From: an uncultured Chitinophagaceae bacterium
GTDB lineage: Bacteria > Bacteroidota > Bacteroidia > Chitinophagales > Chitinophagaceae
Assembly: GCA_903841915.1 (NCBI GenBank)
Contig: CAIMKO010000633.1
Coordinates: 1 to 5,318, forward strand
Direction of reading: 5' to 3'
Length of the DNA stretch: 5,318 nt
Shown: piece by piece, positions 1 to 5,318 of the stretch
How the letters are laid out: every line of letters starts with the position of its first letter
How positions within the stretch are numbered: the first letter of the stretch is position 1
Notes under the pieces: generated by a model
Told to the model about the DNA's origin: nothing
The model's database searches: none
Seen by the model: only the letters and a program-made list of their open reading frames with translations
Program-made: the position numbers and the translations under genes

Positions 1-1283
1 GTAGTTGTTTCATTCAATGCAATGCCAATATGTTCTGCATCAAAATAACGGAAATTGATCTCGTTCTTTTCAGCAACTGCTTTTATTTTTTCAGCATCCG
101 CCTTGATAGTAAGTGTATCGAAATAATATCTATTTACATTTTCAAATCCAATTGCATTTAATTCATTCGATAAAGTTTGTGCCAGCAATGCAACACGTTC
201 TGCGATCTTTTTCAAACCATCAGGACCATGATAGACTGCATACATGGAAGCCATATTAGCCAATAAAGCCTGCGCAGTACAAATATTACTGGTTGCTTTT
301 TCGCGTTTGATATGTTGTTCTCTGGTTTGCAGGGCCATACGCAATGCACGATTACCCTGTGCATCAATGCTCACACCGATCAATCTTCCCGGCATACCGC
401 GTTTGAATTCATCTTTGGTTGCAAAGAATGCAGCATGTGGTCCGCCATAACCAAGAGGTACACCAAAACGCTGTGCAGAACCAATAGCCACATCAGCACC
501 GAGTTCAGCAGGAGAGGTCAATAAGGTCAATGCCAGCAGATCAGTTGCCATCACCACATATCCTGCAACAGCATGAACAGCATTAATGAAACCTTTATAA
601 TCTTCAATGGAACCATTATCATTCGGATACTGAATGATGCTTCCAAAATAATTGGCATCTAATGCCGCTTTCTTATAATCACCAAAAACCAATTCAATGC
701 CAATTGGATTAGCACGGGTGATCAGAAGGTCTTTTGTTTGTGGGAAAACCTTTTCATCTACAAAGAATTTAGGCTTTTCAATTTTATCGGTCTTATTCAC
801 ATGGTGAAAGAGCATGGCCATTGCTTCGGCAGCAGCAGTTCCTTCATCCAGCAAAGAAGCGTTGGCAATTTCCATTCCGGTCAGGTCAGTCACCATCGTT
901 TGAAAGTTCAATAAACTTTCCAAACGACCCTGAGAGATCTCTGCCTGATAGGGCGTGTATTGTGTATACCATCCCGGATTTTCAAAAACATTTCGAAGTA
1001 TCACTGTAGGAGTGATGGTATCATAATAACCCTGACCGATATAGGTCTTGTATAATTTGTTTTTAGCAGCTACTTGTTTAATTTCCTGCAGGTATTCAAA
1101 TTCGCTGATGGCAGGGGGTAAATTCAATTCATTTTCCAGACGAATAGAAGCAGGAATGGTCTTGCTCACTAATTCTTCGATCGTTTTTACGCCAATTGTT
1201 GCAAGCATTGCTGCAGTATCGGCTTCATTGGGTCCAATATGTCTTCTCTGAAATTCTGTGTTTTGATGTTCGAATAGATTCAT
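1..1283 (-). CDS. gcvP: Glycine dehydrogenase (aminomethyl-transferring), P-protein of the glycine cleavage system; N-terminal 427 residues, cut by the left edge
   Basis: GcvP is the PLP-dependent decarboxylase of the glycine cleavage system. It decarboxylates glycine and passes the aminomethyl group to the lipoyl arm of the H-protein (GcvH) in the cytoplasm, feeding one-carbon units to tetrahydrofolate. I translated the minus strand from ATG at 1283-1281 and found one uninterrupted frame of 427 codons to the edge. Recognisable P-protein blocks are RRHIGPNE (about 13-20), GQGYYDT (83-89), WYTQYTPYQAEISQGRLES (105-123), TGMEIANASLLDEGTAAAEAM (135-155), GSAQRFGVPLGYGGPH (268-283) and the TREQHIKREKATSNICTAQ block (320-338). 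The family is usually about 950 residues, so more than half, including the PLP-binding lysine of the C-terminal domain, lies outside the window. The start is well supported because MNLFEHQ..EFQRRHIGP matches the usual beginning of this family. There is no Shine-Dalgarno sequence. gcvT and gcvH are not in view, so gcvP seems to be transcribed alone from its own promoter. Confidence 0.97.
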   Translation of the reverse strand, partial: MNLFEHQNTEFQRRHIGPNEADTAAMLATIGVKTIEELVSKTIPASIRLENELNLPPAISEFEYLQEIKQVAAKNKLYKTYIGQGYYDTITPTVILRNVFENPGWYTQYTPYQAEISQGRLESLLNFQTMVTDLTGMEIANASLLDEGTAAAEAMAMLFHHVNKTDKIEKPKFFVDEKVFPQTKDLLITRANPIGIELVFGDYKKAALDANYFGSIIQYPNDNGSIEDYKGFINAVHAVAGYVVMATDLLALTLLTSPAELGADVAIGSAQRFGVPLGYGGPHAAFFATKDEFKRGMPGRLIGVSIDAQGNRALRMALQTREQHIKREKATSNICTAQALLANMASMYAVYHGPDGLKKIAERVALLAQTLSNELNAIGFENVNRYYFDTLTIKADAEKIKAVAEKNEINFRYFDAEHIGIALNETT

Positions 1284-1314
1284 AGCTATAGTTTGACCAT
1301 TTTTTAAGAAAGCG

Positions 1315-1322
1315 CAAATTTA
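1315..1322 (-). promoter_or_regulatory. Candidate Bacteroidota -7 promoter element for gcvP
   Basis: The minus strand reads TAAATTTG here, a perfect match to the Bacteroidota sigma-A -7 consensus TAnnTTTG. Transcription would begin near 1308 and leave a leader of roughly 25 nt before the gcvP ATG. I found no clear TTTG -33 box at the usual 17-23 nt upstream (only a weak TTCG with 21-nt spacing), so the call rests on the -7 element and its position. Confidence 0.45.
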
Positions 1323-1413
1323 CGATACAAGAACAGGATAAATCGAAGATTGTTCTTAATGGGGAAAGGATGTGATTTAATAAGGGATGGATTATTTTAT
1401 TTTAAAGATCAGT

Positions 1414-1462
1414 CATTAGCTACGAGCGGCGAGCTATGAGCTTTGAGCAATGGCTCATAGCT
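1414..1462. repeat. Tandem heptamer repeat (NNNGAGC) with an inverted copy forming a hairpin
   Basis: Four consecutive heptamers ending in GAGC lie at 1421-1448: TACGAGC, GGCGAGC, TATGAGC, TTTGAGC. They are preceded by a degenerate unit CATTAGC (1414-1420). After four bases comes an inverted copy: AGCTATGAGC (1432-1441) is perfectly complementary to GCTCATAGCT (1453-1462) across an 11-nt loop. The element lies between the 3' end of the hydroxylase gene and the gcvP promoter. The hairpin could stop or protect the hydroxylase transcript. However, the minus strand continues with GC-containing sequence rather than a T-run, so it is not a canonical Rho-independent terminator. The pattern looks like a dispersed intergenic repeat rather than coding DNA. 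Confidence 0.7.
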
Positions 1463-1483
1463 TAAAAAGAATAAATATTTAAA

Positions 1484-2386
1484 TCAAAGATTAACCTTGT
1501 TTTCTTTCTCCCTCATCTCATTGCTGGTCGACCTAGAACCATCATGGCTATAGCCGGGAGGACCAAACAAATAGAGCCACCTTTGTTTCAAGCTGATATT
1601 TTTTTGAAATACATCCTTTATGATCTGATTCCATTCATGAAAAACGATGTTTATGGCATTCGGGTTTTCTAGGTTCTTGGTCAGACCATATTTGATAGGC
1701 TGGTATTTTTCTGCAGGCAATTCAGGTTGAAAGGTTCCGAATAATTTGTCCCAAACGATCAGGAACATGCCCATATTCTTGTCCAGATATTTAGGATTAC
1801 TGCCATGATGCACCCGATGATGGGAAGGCGTTACAAAAATATATTCTAAAAATCCCATTTTATTGATGAGTTCCGTATGTACAAATATGCCCCATATCTG
1901 CGTGGCGGAATACACCAATGCAATATCCAATGGTTTAAATCCGGCCCAGGCAATGGGAATAAAATAAACAAAACGATACAGGGGTTGAAAGACAGAGGAA
2001 CGGAAACCTACCGAGAAATTAAACTTTTCTGAACTGTGATGCGTAACATGTGCCGCCCAGAAAAAACGGATCTCATGATCGAACCGATGCAGCCAGTAAT
2101 ACACAAAGTCCTCTGCAACTACCAGAACGATCCAGTAAACAATATTTATTTTCCAGTCAAAGAATGAATGCAGATAAAAGAATTGCAGGATATACAATTT
2201 AGCGATCACACGAAAAGCAAGGTCGATGGCACCGTTCAGCAACATCAGGTATACATTGGCGATGCTGTCTTTTAAGGAATAGGTCTTGCGATGCTGTAAA
2301 TGCGTCAGCAATATTTCCAGACCGATGATGCTGATATAAAAAGGAGTGGAGATTAATAGCAGCCATTGTTCTCTGATGTCATCCAT
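1484..2386 (-). CDS. Sterol desaturase / fatty acid hydroxylase superfamily membrane protein
   Basis: This 300-residue integral membrane protein carries the histidine clusters of the non-haem di-iron fatty acid hydroxylase superfamily (which includes sterol desaturases, C-4 methyl oxidases and alkylglycerol monooxygenase). These are HRFDH (100-104), HVTHH (113-117) and HHRVHH (189-194), plus H170 in FVHTE. D93 lies in the AEDFVYYWLH segment before the first cluster. Hydrophobic stretches at about 8-28, 45-70, 80-98 and 135-165 suggest four or more membrane passes, with the iron ligands facing the cytoplasm as is usual for the family. The GSNPKYLDKNMGMFLIVWDKLFGTF stretch (195-219) resembles the alkylglycerol-monooxygenase-like branch; this is recall, not a search. 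The likely reaction is O2-dependent hydroxylation or desaturation of a lipid, with the substrate unknown. ATG at 2386 is used; no Shine-Dalgarno sequence is visible. It is transcribed divergently from the 2462-2944 gene, with 75 bp between start codons. No lipid-synthesis partner is in view. Confidence 0.9.
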   Translation of the reverse strand: MDDIREQWLLLISTPFYISIIGLEILLTHLQHRKTYSLKDSIANVYLMLLNGAIDLAFRVIAKLYILQFFYLHSFFDWKINIVYWIVLVVAEDFVYYWLHRFDHEIRFFWAAHVTHHSSEKFNFSVGFRSSVFQPLYRFVYFIPIAWAGFKPLDIALVYSATQIWGIFVHTELINKMGFLEYIFVTPSHHRVHHGSNPKYLDKNMGMFLIVWDKLFGTFQPELPAEKYQPIKYGLTKNLENPNAINIVFHEWNQIIKDVFQKNISLKQRWLYLFGPPGYSHDGSRSTSNEMREKENKVNL

Positions 2387-2396
2387 TCGTTTCGAT

Positions 2397-2441
2397 TATC
2401 TTTGATTTGTTTGCAAAGAAAAGGCAAGTGCCGCAATTTTG
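2397..2441 (+). promoter_or_regulatory. Candidate promoter(s) for the CxCC protein gene in the divergent intergenic region
   Basis: Two alternatives are visible. TATCTTTG at 2397-2404 is a perfect TAnnTTTG -7 element without a -33 partner at proper spacing; it would give a leader of about 50 nt. Alternatively, TTTG at 2410-2413 could be a -33 box for CAATTTTG at 2434-2441. The spacing is 20 nt, within the normal 17-23, with one mismatch at the -7, and the leader would be about 14 nt. The same TTTGCAAA palindrome (2410-2417) reads on the minus strand as part of TTTCTTTG, a one-mismatch -7 element for the hydroxylase gene. The divergent promoters may therefore overlap. Confidence 0.35.
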
Positions 2442-2461
2442 AATTAATTCATTTTATTTAT

Positions 2462-2944
2462 ATGTCTGAAGTAAAACTGGATAACTGGGAGAAGCGAAGC
2501 AAAGAGCATGAAAAGCAGTACAAGCAATTGCTGCAACGTGCCGATAAGAACAAAGTGTTGAAGCAGTTGCCCGACTTTCATGAGGAAGCATTTAATAAGA
2601 TCAATTGCCTGCATTGCGCCAATTGCTGTAAGGGATATTCACCGCGTTTTAAAACACCGGATATCAAACGCATCAGCAAATATGTGGGAATGAAGGAAGG
2701 GGATTTTATTGAAAAATATCTTGACCTGGATAAAGAAGGAGATTATGTGACGAAATCATCACCCTGTCCTTTTCTGGATGCTGATAATTATTGCGGTATC
2801 TATGATCATCGCCCCAGTGATTGTGCAAGGTTTCCCTATACCGATGAAGACGTTATTTTAAAGCGACCCTTGATCACTTTAAAGAATTCTACTTTTTGTC
2901 CCGCAGTTTATTATGTGCTGGAAAAATTATTAGCTGTTAAGTAG
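2462..2944 (+). CDS. YkgJ-like CxCC cysteine-cluster protein (putative zinc/iron-binding)
   Basis: This 160-residue soluble protein has eight cysteines in the pattern of the YkgJ/UPF0153 CxCC family. They are C49-x2-C52-x2-CC (55-56), then C102 in PCPFL, C111 in YCGIYDHRPSDC, C121 in the same block followed by ARFPY, and C146 in TFCPAVY. The family is believed to bind Zn or an Fe-S cluster through these residues; its biochemical role is unsettled, and I do not assign one. The N-terminal 45 residues are highly charged and probably helical, with no signal peptide. An upstream in-frame TTG at 2366 would lengthen the protein by 32 residues. I prefer ATG 2462 because the extension overlaps the hydroxylase start codon and the promoter elements, and because MSEVKLDNWEKR.. 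starts at about the right distance before the first CxxC. It is the only plus-strand gene here. Its stop codon overlaps the 3' end of the MBL gene by 8 bp. Confidence 0.9.
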   Translation: MSEVKLDNWEKRSKEHEKQYKQLLQRADKNKVLKQLPDFHEEAFNKINCLHCANCCKGYSPRFKTPDIKRISKYVGMKEGDFIEKYLDLDKEGDYVTKSSPCPFLDADNYCGIYDHRPSDCARFPYTDEDVILKRPLITLKNSTFCPAVYYVLEKLLAVK

Positions 2945-3836
2945 TTAATTCTAAATAAGCAGTTTCCAGATTTCCTTTGATCTGTTTAAATTCATCTTTC
3001 CATTCCCCGACATTGGGAACAGAGGTGATCTGTAATATTTCTTCCTTGGTTTTGCCTGCTTTAATATTATCATCCACCAATTTTAATAATTGAGTTATAT
3101 AATTCTGCATTCCTTTTAGATCATCTTTTGAACCAACAACAGCATTATTGCTGCCATGACCAAATACAAAGATGGTTTGATCATTAAATGTGTCCTGTGC
3201 TTTGTCTAATACTTTGACCCAGTTTTGAAAAGAAGCACCTGCTTTTCTGTCGATGAATGGATATACTCTGTTAAACATCAGATCGCCGATATGAACGATA
3301 TTGGCATTTTGAAAATGTATCAATGCATCGCCATTGGTATGCCCGGGCCCGAAATAATAAGCTTTGATCCTTTCTTTGCCGACCTTCTGTTTCCAGGTGT
3401 CCTTGAATATGATGTCCTGAAATAATTGTTTGTCTTCCGATTTTTGTTCGGCTGCCACTCTTTTATAATTGGCCAGACAATTTTCATGTCCCACTACATG
3501 TTCTGCCAATCCTTTAAAGGCAATATTGCCTCCGGTATGATCGCCATGATGATGGGTATTGATCAATAATTTAAATGGATTGCTGTTTTTCTTTTTAAGT
3601 TCAACGATTAAATGGTTGGCCTGATCGGGAAATTCGGAATCCACCACTACGATCCCTTCATCAGATAAATAGAATAAGATGGTTCCTCCTTTCTCCGAAA
3701 AAATGCCAATATTATCACGGAGCATGGTTATTTTATAAGGTGCCACCTGAAATAGGGCGGCTATCAAGTCTTTTGGCGCCAATGCCAGTAGTCCGGCAGA
3801 CAATCCTGCATTGCGTATAAATGAACGACGTTGCAT
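2937..3836 (-). CDS. Tat-exported metallo-beta-lactamase-fold hydrolase
   Basis: This 299-residue protein starts MQRRSFIRNAGLSAGLLALA. The twin arginines (3-4) followed by SFIR and a short hydrophobic stretch fit a twin-arginine signal (consensus S/T-R-R-x-F-L-K), which suggests folded, metal-loaded export to the periplasm. The mature part has the full metal-binding set of the MBL superfamily: HHHGDH at 95-100 (H95, H97, D99, H100), H166 in GPGHTNGD, bridging D185 in HIGDLMF and H227 in FGHGS. The fold usually binds two Zn(II) (or Fe/Mn) and hydrolyses esters, lactams, lactones or thioesters. The substrate cannot be read from the sequence, and nothing here shows that it is an antibiotic-resistance enzyme. 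A C-terminal helical tail (about 235-299) closes the protein. ATG at 3836 is placed so that the Tat motif is at the very N-terminus; there is no Shine-Dalgarno sequence. It is convergent with the CxCC gene. Confidence 0.92.
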   Translation of the reverse strand: MQRRSFIRNAGLSAGLLALAPKDLIAALFQVAPYKITMLRDNIGIFSEKGGTILFYLSDEGIVVVDSEFPDQANHLIVELKKKNSNPFKLLINTHHHGDHTGGNIAFKGLAEHVVGHENCLANYKRVAAEQKSEDKQLFQDIIFKDTWKQKVGKERIKAYYFGPGHTNGDALIHFQNANIVHIGDLMFNRVYPFIDRKAGASFQNWVKVLDKAQDTFNDQTIFVFGHGSNNAVVGSKDDLKGMQNYITQLLKLVDDNIKAGKTKEEILQITSVPNVGEWKDEFKQIKGNLETAYLELTT

Positions 3837-3892
3837 AATGTTAGATTTAGAATGGTATACGTGTAAGATATAAAAAAGTTGCTTGATTCAGG

Positions 3893-3986
3893 TTTTTCAC
3901 ACAAAGAAACAGAGAATACAAAGTATACAAAGTAATTCTTTATCTTCTTTGCGTTCTTGGCAGGCTTTGATTCTTTGTGTGAAACA
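3893..3986. repeat. Intergenic long inverted repeat with ACAAAG/CTTTG subrepeats
   Basis: A perfect 14-bp inverted repeat, TTTCACACAAAGAA (3895-3908) and TTCTTTGTGTGAAA (3971-3984), flanks a 62-nt loop. The left half contains three ACAAAG copies (3901-3906, 3918-3923, 3927-3932). The right half contains three CTTTG copies in the opposite orientation (3947-3951, 3965-3969, 3973-3977), so the whole element is a degenerate palindrome. It lies about 95-190 nt after the stop codon of the 4081-4920 gene and about 57 nt before the MBL start codon. It could fold into an extended hairpin acting as a transcript end or processing site, or be a non-autonomous repeat. No T-run makes it a standard terminator. 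The rest of the 3837-4080 gap shows no gene; it holds a small near-palindrome GGTATTTAAACTACC at 4006-4020. Confidence 0.65.
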
Positions 3987-4080
3987 AAATAATTCTGCCA
4001 ATTCTGGTATTTAAACTACCACAAACAAGATTAAATCCGTTCGTGAAAATACCAACTGCGGCAAAACTTGTTGAATGGGA

Positions 4081-4920
4081 TTATTGAATCAATGGTTTGA
4101 TTTTGGTAATATAGATACTATTAGATTCTATTTTTAAATTCATTTTTAGATGGTCATTTTCAGCATCGGAATTGAGTTCGATCTTTGAATAGGTTTCTAA
4201 TCTTATAGAAAAGTTATGTTTCAAATCATAAACCATATCTGATGTTCCCGACCCGAAGCCGGATATACTCGTTTTTACTTTTCCTTTTAAATCCATATTC
4301 ATGGAATAAGTTGTAGATACAGTGATCTTCGCAGTACTGTCAGCAACAGAAACCAATTTGTAGGTTGATTCTGCGATCATGTCTAAGTCCTTTCCGCTTG
4401 ACTGCAAATGGATGGGATATGTCTTTTTATATTCCTCACCAATAGCCATTTTTTTATCGGGCATTTCCAGCTGAGAATTCATTGTATTATATGCCAGTAA
4501 ATAAGTTTTTGATCTTGGATTTGAATTTCTGGGATCAGCAGAATCCAGAATAGGCATTGTTTCATTGCTCGCAAAACCATACACATCAATATTTGGAATT
4601 TCCGCACCAGCCCTGTCTTTTTTATTGTTATGAATACTAATATGCACAGGGAATTTTTTTTCAGCATTCAGTTTGCCGGTTGTTGTGGTTGATTCTGTGG
4701 ATACATCCATATTTGTGATCATAGGGTTCTTTATCCCTTTCTTCAGCATTTTTTGTATTAAACTATCTTCTCCTGAGAACAACATCTCATTTCTTGATTT
4801 CAGGGTTATTGACCTGCTGTATTCAAGACCGGGTTTGAAATACATGGAAAACTGGATACTGTCCTGTGCAAAAGAAGAAAGAACTGCAAAAAGAGAACAG
4901 GTAACTAATAGATATTTCAT
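4081..4920 (-). CDS. Secreted protein of unknown function (possibly DUF6263-like)
   Basis: I do not recognise this 279-residue protein firmly. It begins with a clear Sec signal peptide: MKYLL, a hydrophobic core and SSFA-QDS, with cleavage likely after A18. There is no lipobox cysteine at the cleavage site (the only early cysteine is C8, inside the hydrophobic core), so it should be a soluble periplasmic or secreted protein rather than a lipoprotein. The mature part alternates polar and hydrophobic residues and is rich in Ser, Thr, Lys and Met, as expected for beta-strand-rich folds. Examples are STESTTTTGKLNAEKKF (about 74-90) and STYKLVSVADSTAKITVSTTYSMNMDLKGKVK further on. The order KLVSV..STAKITV..Y.M.MDLKG...G.GSGTSDMVYDLKHNF recalls Bacteroidota proteins annotated DUF6263; that link is memory-based and weak. 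No catalytic motif is visible. ATG 4920 gives an intact signal peptide. The next gene upstream ends 130 bp away. Confidence 0.8.
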   Translation of the reverse strand: MKYLLVTCSLFAVLSSFAQDSIQFSMYFKPGLEYSRSITLKSRNEMLFSGEDSLIQKMLKKGIKNPMITNMDVSTESTTTTGKLNAEKKFPVHISIHNNKKDRAGAEIPNIDVYGFASNETMPILDSADPRNSNPRSKTYLLAYNTMNSQLEMPDKKMAIGEEYKKTYPIHLQSSGKDLDMIAESTYKLVSVADSTAKITVSTTYSMNMDLKGKVKTSISGFGSGTSDMVYDLKHNFSIRLETYSKIELNSDAENDHLKMNLKIESNSIYITKIKPLIQ

Positions 4921-5035
4921 CTGACTATTTTAGAAATTGTAAATGGTATAGAAAAAGGGTTTTGAAATATTATAAAATCAATTGTTGAAAGCAAGAACTC
5001 CTGAAAGAAGAGGGTTTTATGACTTTTTTTAGATA

Positions 5036-5045
5036 CATAGCTATG
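5036..5045. repeat. 10-bp perfect palindrome CATAGCTATG
   Basis: CATAGCTATG reads the same on both strands and lies 6 bp past the stop codon of the barrel gene, inside the 130-bp gap before the 4081-4920 gene. The gap is otherwise AT-rich with no gene and no clear -7/-33 promoter. The palindrome has no loop, so it is a poor RNA terminator but could be a protein-binding site. Chance occurrence in AT-rich DNA is quite possible. Confidence 0.3.
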
Positions 5046-5050
5046 CAGTT

Positions 5051-5318
5051 TTATTTTATACTTATTAATTGCCTAAATGCCTGCGACAAATCATCATTGG
5101 ATTTGATTTTATCTCCATCCTCGAATTTCATTTTTGAATGCGACCCCAGCTTTATAGCCCCGATAAATCCGGCGCCAAGGTTAAGATGATGATTGGCAGC
5201 AGGTATCTGCAATTCCAGCATCACAGGAACTGTAAGATAAACTGTTGTAAGTTTGGATTTGTCCAGCTGAGCTCCGGGATCAAGTTCCTCAATTACCCCA
5301 TCGGGTCCTTTCATTATA
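5051..5318 (-). CDS. Outer-membrane beta-barrel-like protein (PorT-type), C-terminal fragment, cut by the right edge
   Basis: The frame is open to the right edge (an ATA codon precedes the first in-window ATG at 5314), so the true start lies outside and this is the C-terminal part of a longer protein. The visible 88 residues contain TTVYLTVPVMLELQIP..NHHLNLGAGFIGAIKLGSHSKMKFEDGDKIKSNDD. This pattern resembles the beta-strand pairs of Bacteroidota outer-membrane beta-barrel proteins, which commonly have L.YL.IPV.L followed by a G-rich strand and a charged loop. The family normally continues past the loop with two or more strands and an aromatic C-terminal end. Here it ends instead with LSQAFRQLISIK and a stop. 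The following codons in the same frame (27 until the next stop) show no barrel-like pattern. The gene may be truncated, a decayed copy, or an atypical variant. Confidence 0.65.
   Translation of the reverse strand, partial: IMKGPDGVIEELDPGAQLDKSKLTTVYLTVPVMLELQIPAANHHLNLGAGFIGAIKLGSHSKMKFEDGDKIKSNDDLSQAFRQLISIK

Noticed and set aside
244..1251. Short plus-strand open frames inside 244-1251
   Set aside because: They lie opposite the continuous GcvP reading frame, which has strong family motifs; they are antisense shadows.
1281..1288. CATAGCTA shared by the gcvP start region and the palindrome at 5036-5045 as a common operator
   Set aside because: An 8-bp match that in one case includes the start codon is easily chance in AT-rich DNA.
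1432..1462. Hairpin as a Rho-independent terminator
   Set aside because: Neither strand has a T-run directly after the stem; minus continues with GCCGCTCG-type sequence and plus with TAAAAAGA.
1414..1462. CRISPR array
   Set aside because: The repeat unit is only 7 bp with no spacers, and there are no cas genes in the window.
2366..2461. Upstream TTG start extending the CxCC protein by 32 residues
   Set aside because: The extension overlaps the hydroxylase start and the promoter elements, and has no family-like sequence; ATG 2462 fits better.
3225..3425. Plus-strand 66-residue open frame
   Set aside because: It is antisense to the metal-binding core of the MBL hydrolase, with no independent support.
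4673..4924. Plus-strand 83-residue open frame, and the minus-strand 62-residue frame at 4479-4667
   Set aside because: Both lie within the 4081-4920 gene in other frames and show no protein-family features; the signal-peptide-bearing frame is the real one.

Overview
The window looks like ordinary chromosomal DNA from a member of the Bacteroidota, most plausibly a Chitinophagaceae/Sphingobacteriia-type organism. This is an inference from several signs. The DNA is AT-rich and start codons lack Shine-Dalgarno sequences. A TAnnTTTG-type -7 promoter element lies just upstream of gcvP, and another lies upstream of the CxCC-protein gene. The proteins include a PorT-like outer-membrane barrel fragment, a GcvP beginning MNLFEHQ, and a YkgJ-type cysteine-cluster protein. 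No plasmid, phage, IS, CRISPR, tRNA or rRNA signal was seen.

Layout, left to right. Positions 1-1283 (minus) hold the N-terminal 427 residues of glycine dehydrogenase (GcvP, P-protein of the glycine cleavage system); its C-terminal half lies beyond the left edge. Positions 1284-1483 are intergenic, with a gcvP promoter element and a heptamer-based repeat with an inverted copy. Positions 1484-2386 (minus) encode a membrane-bound di-iron hydroxylase of the sterol desaturase/fatty-acid hydroxylase superfamily. It is divergent from the only plus-strand gene, 2462-2944, a 160-residue CxCC (YkgJ-like) metal-binding protein. That gene meets the next one tail to tail, with an 8-bp overlap. Positions 2937-3836 (minus) encode a metallo-beta-lactamase-fold hydrolase with a twin-arginine signal. 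Positions 3837-4080 are intergenic, with a long inverted repeat. Positions 4081-4920 (minus) encode a secreted protein of unknown function. Positions 5051-5318 (minus) encode the C-terminal end of an outer-membrane beta-barrel-like protein that appears to stop early.

The genes do not form an evident pathway. The gaps between same-strand genes are 130-244 bp, so each is probably its own transcription unit. Three of the six products (MBL hydrolase, 4081-4920 protein, barrel protein) are predicted to be exported, and one (the hydroxylase) is an integral membrane protein. I found no convincing undescribed system. The items most worth a second look are the two intergenic repeats and the abrupt end of the barrel gene.
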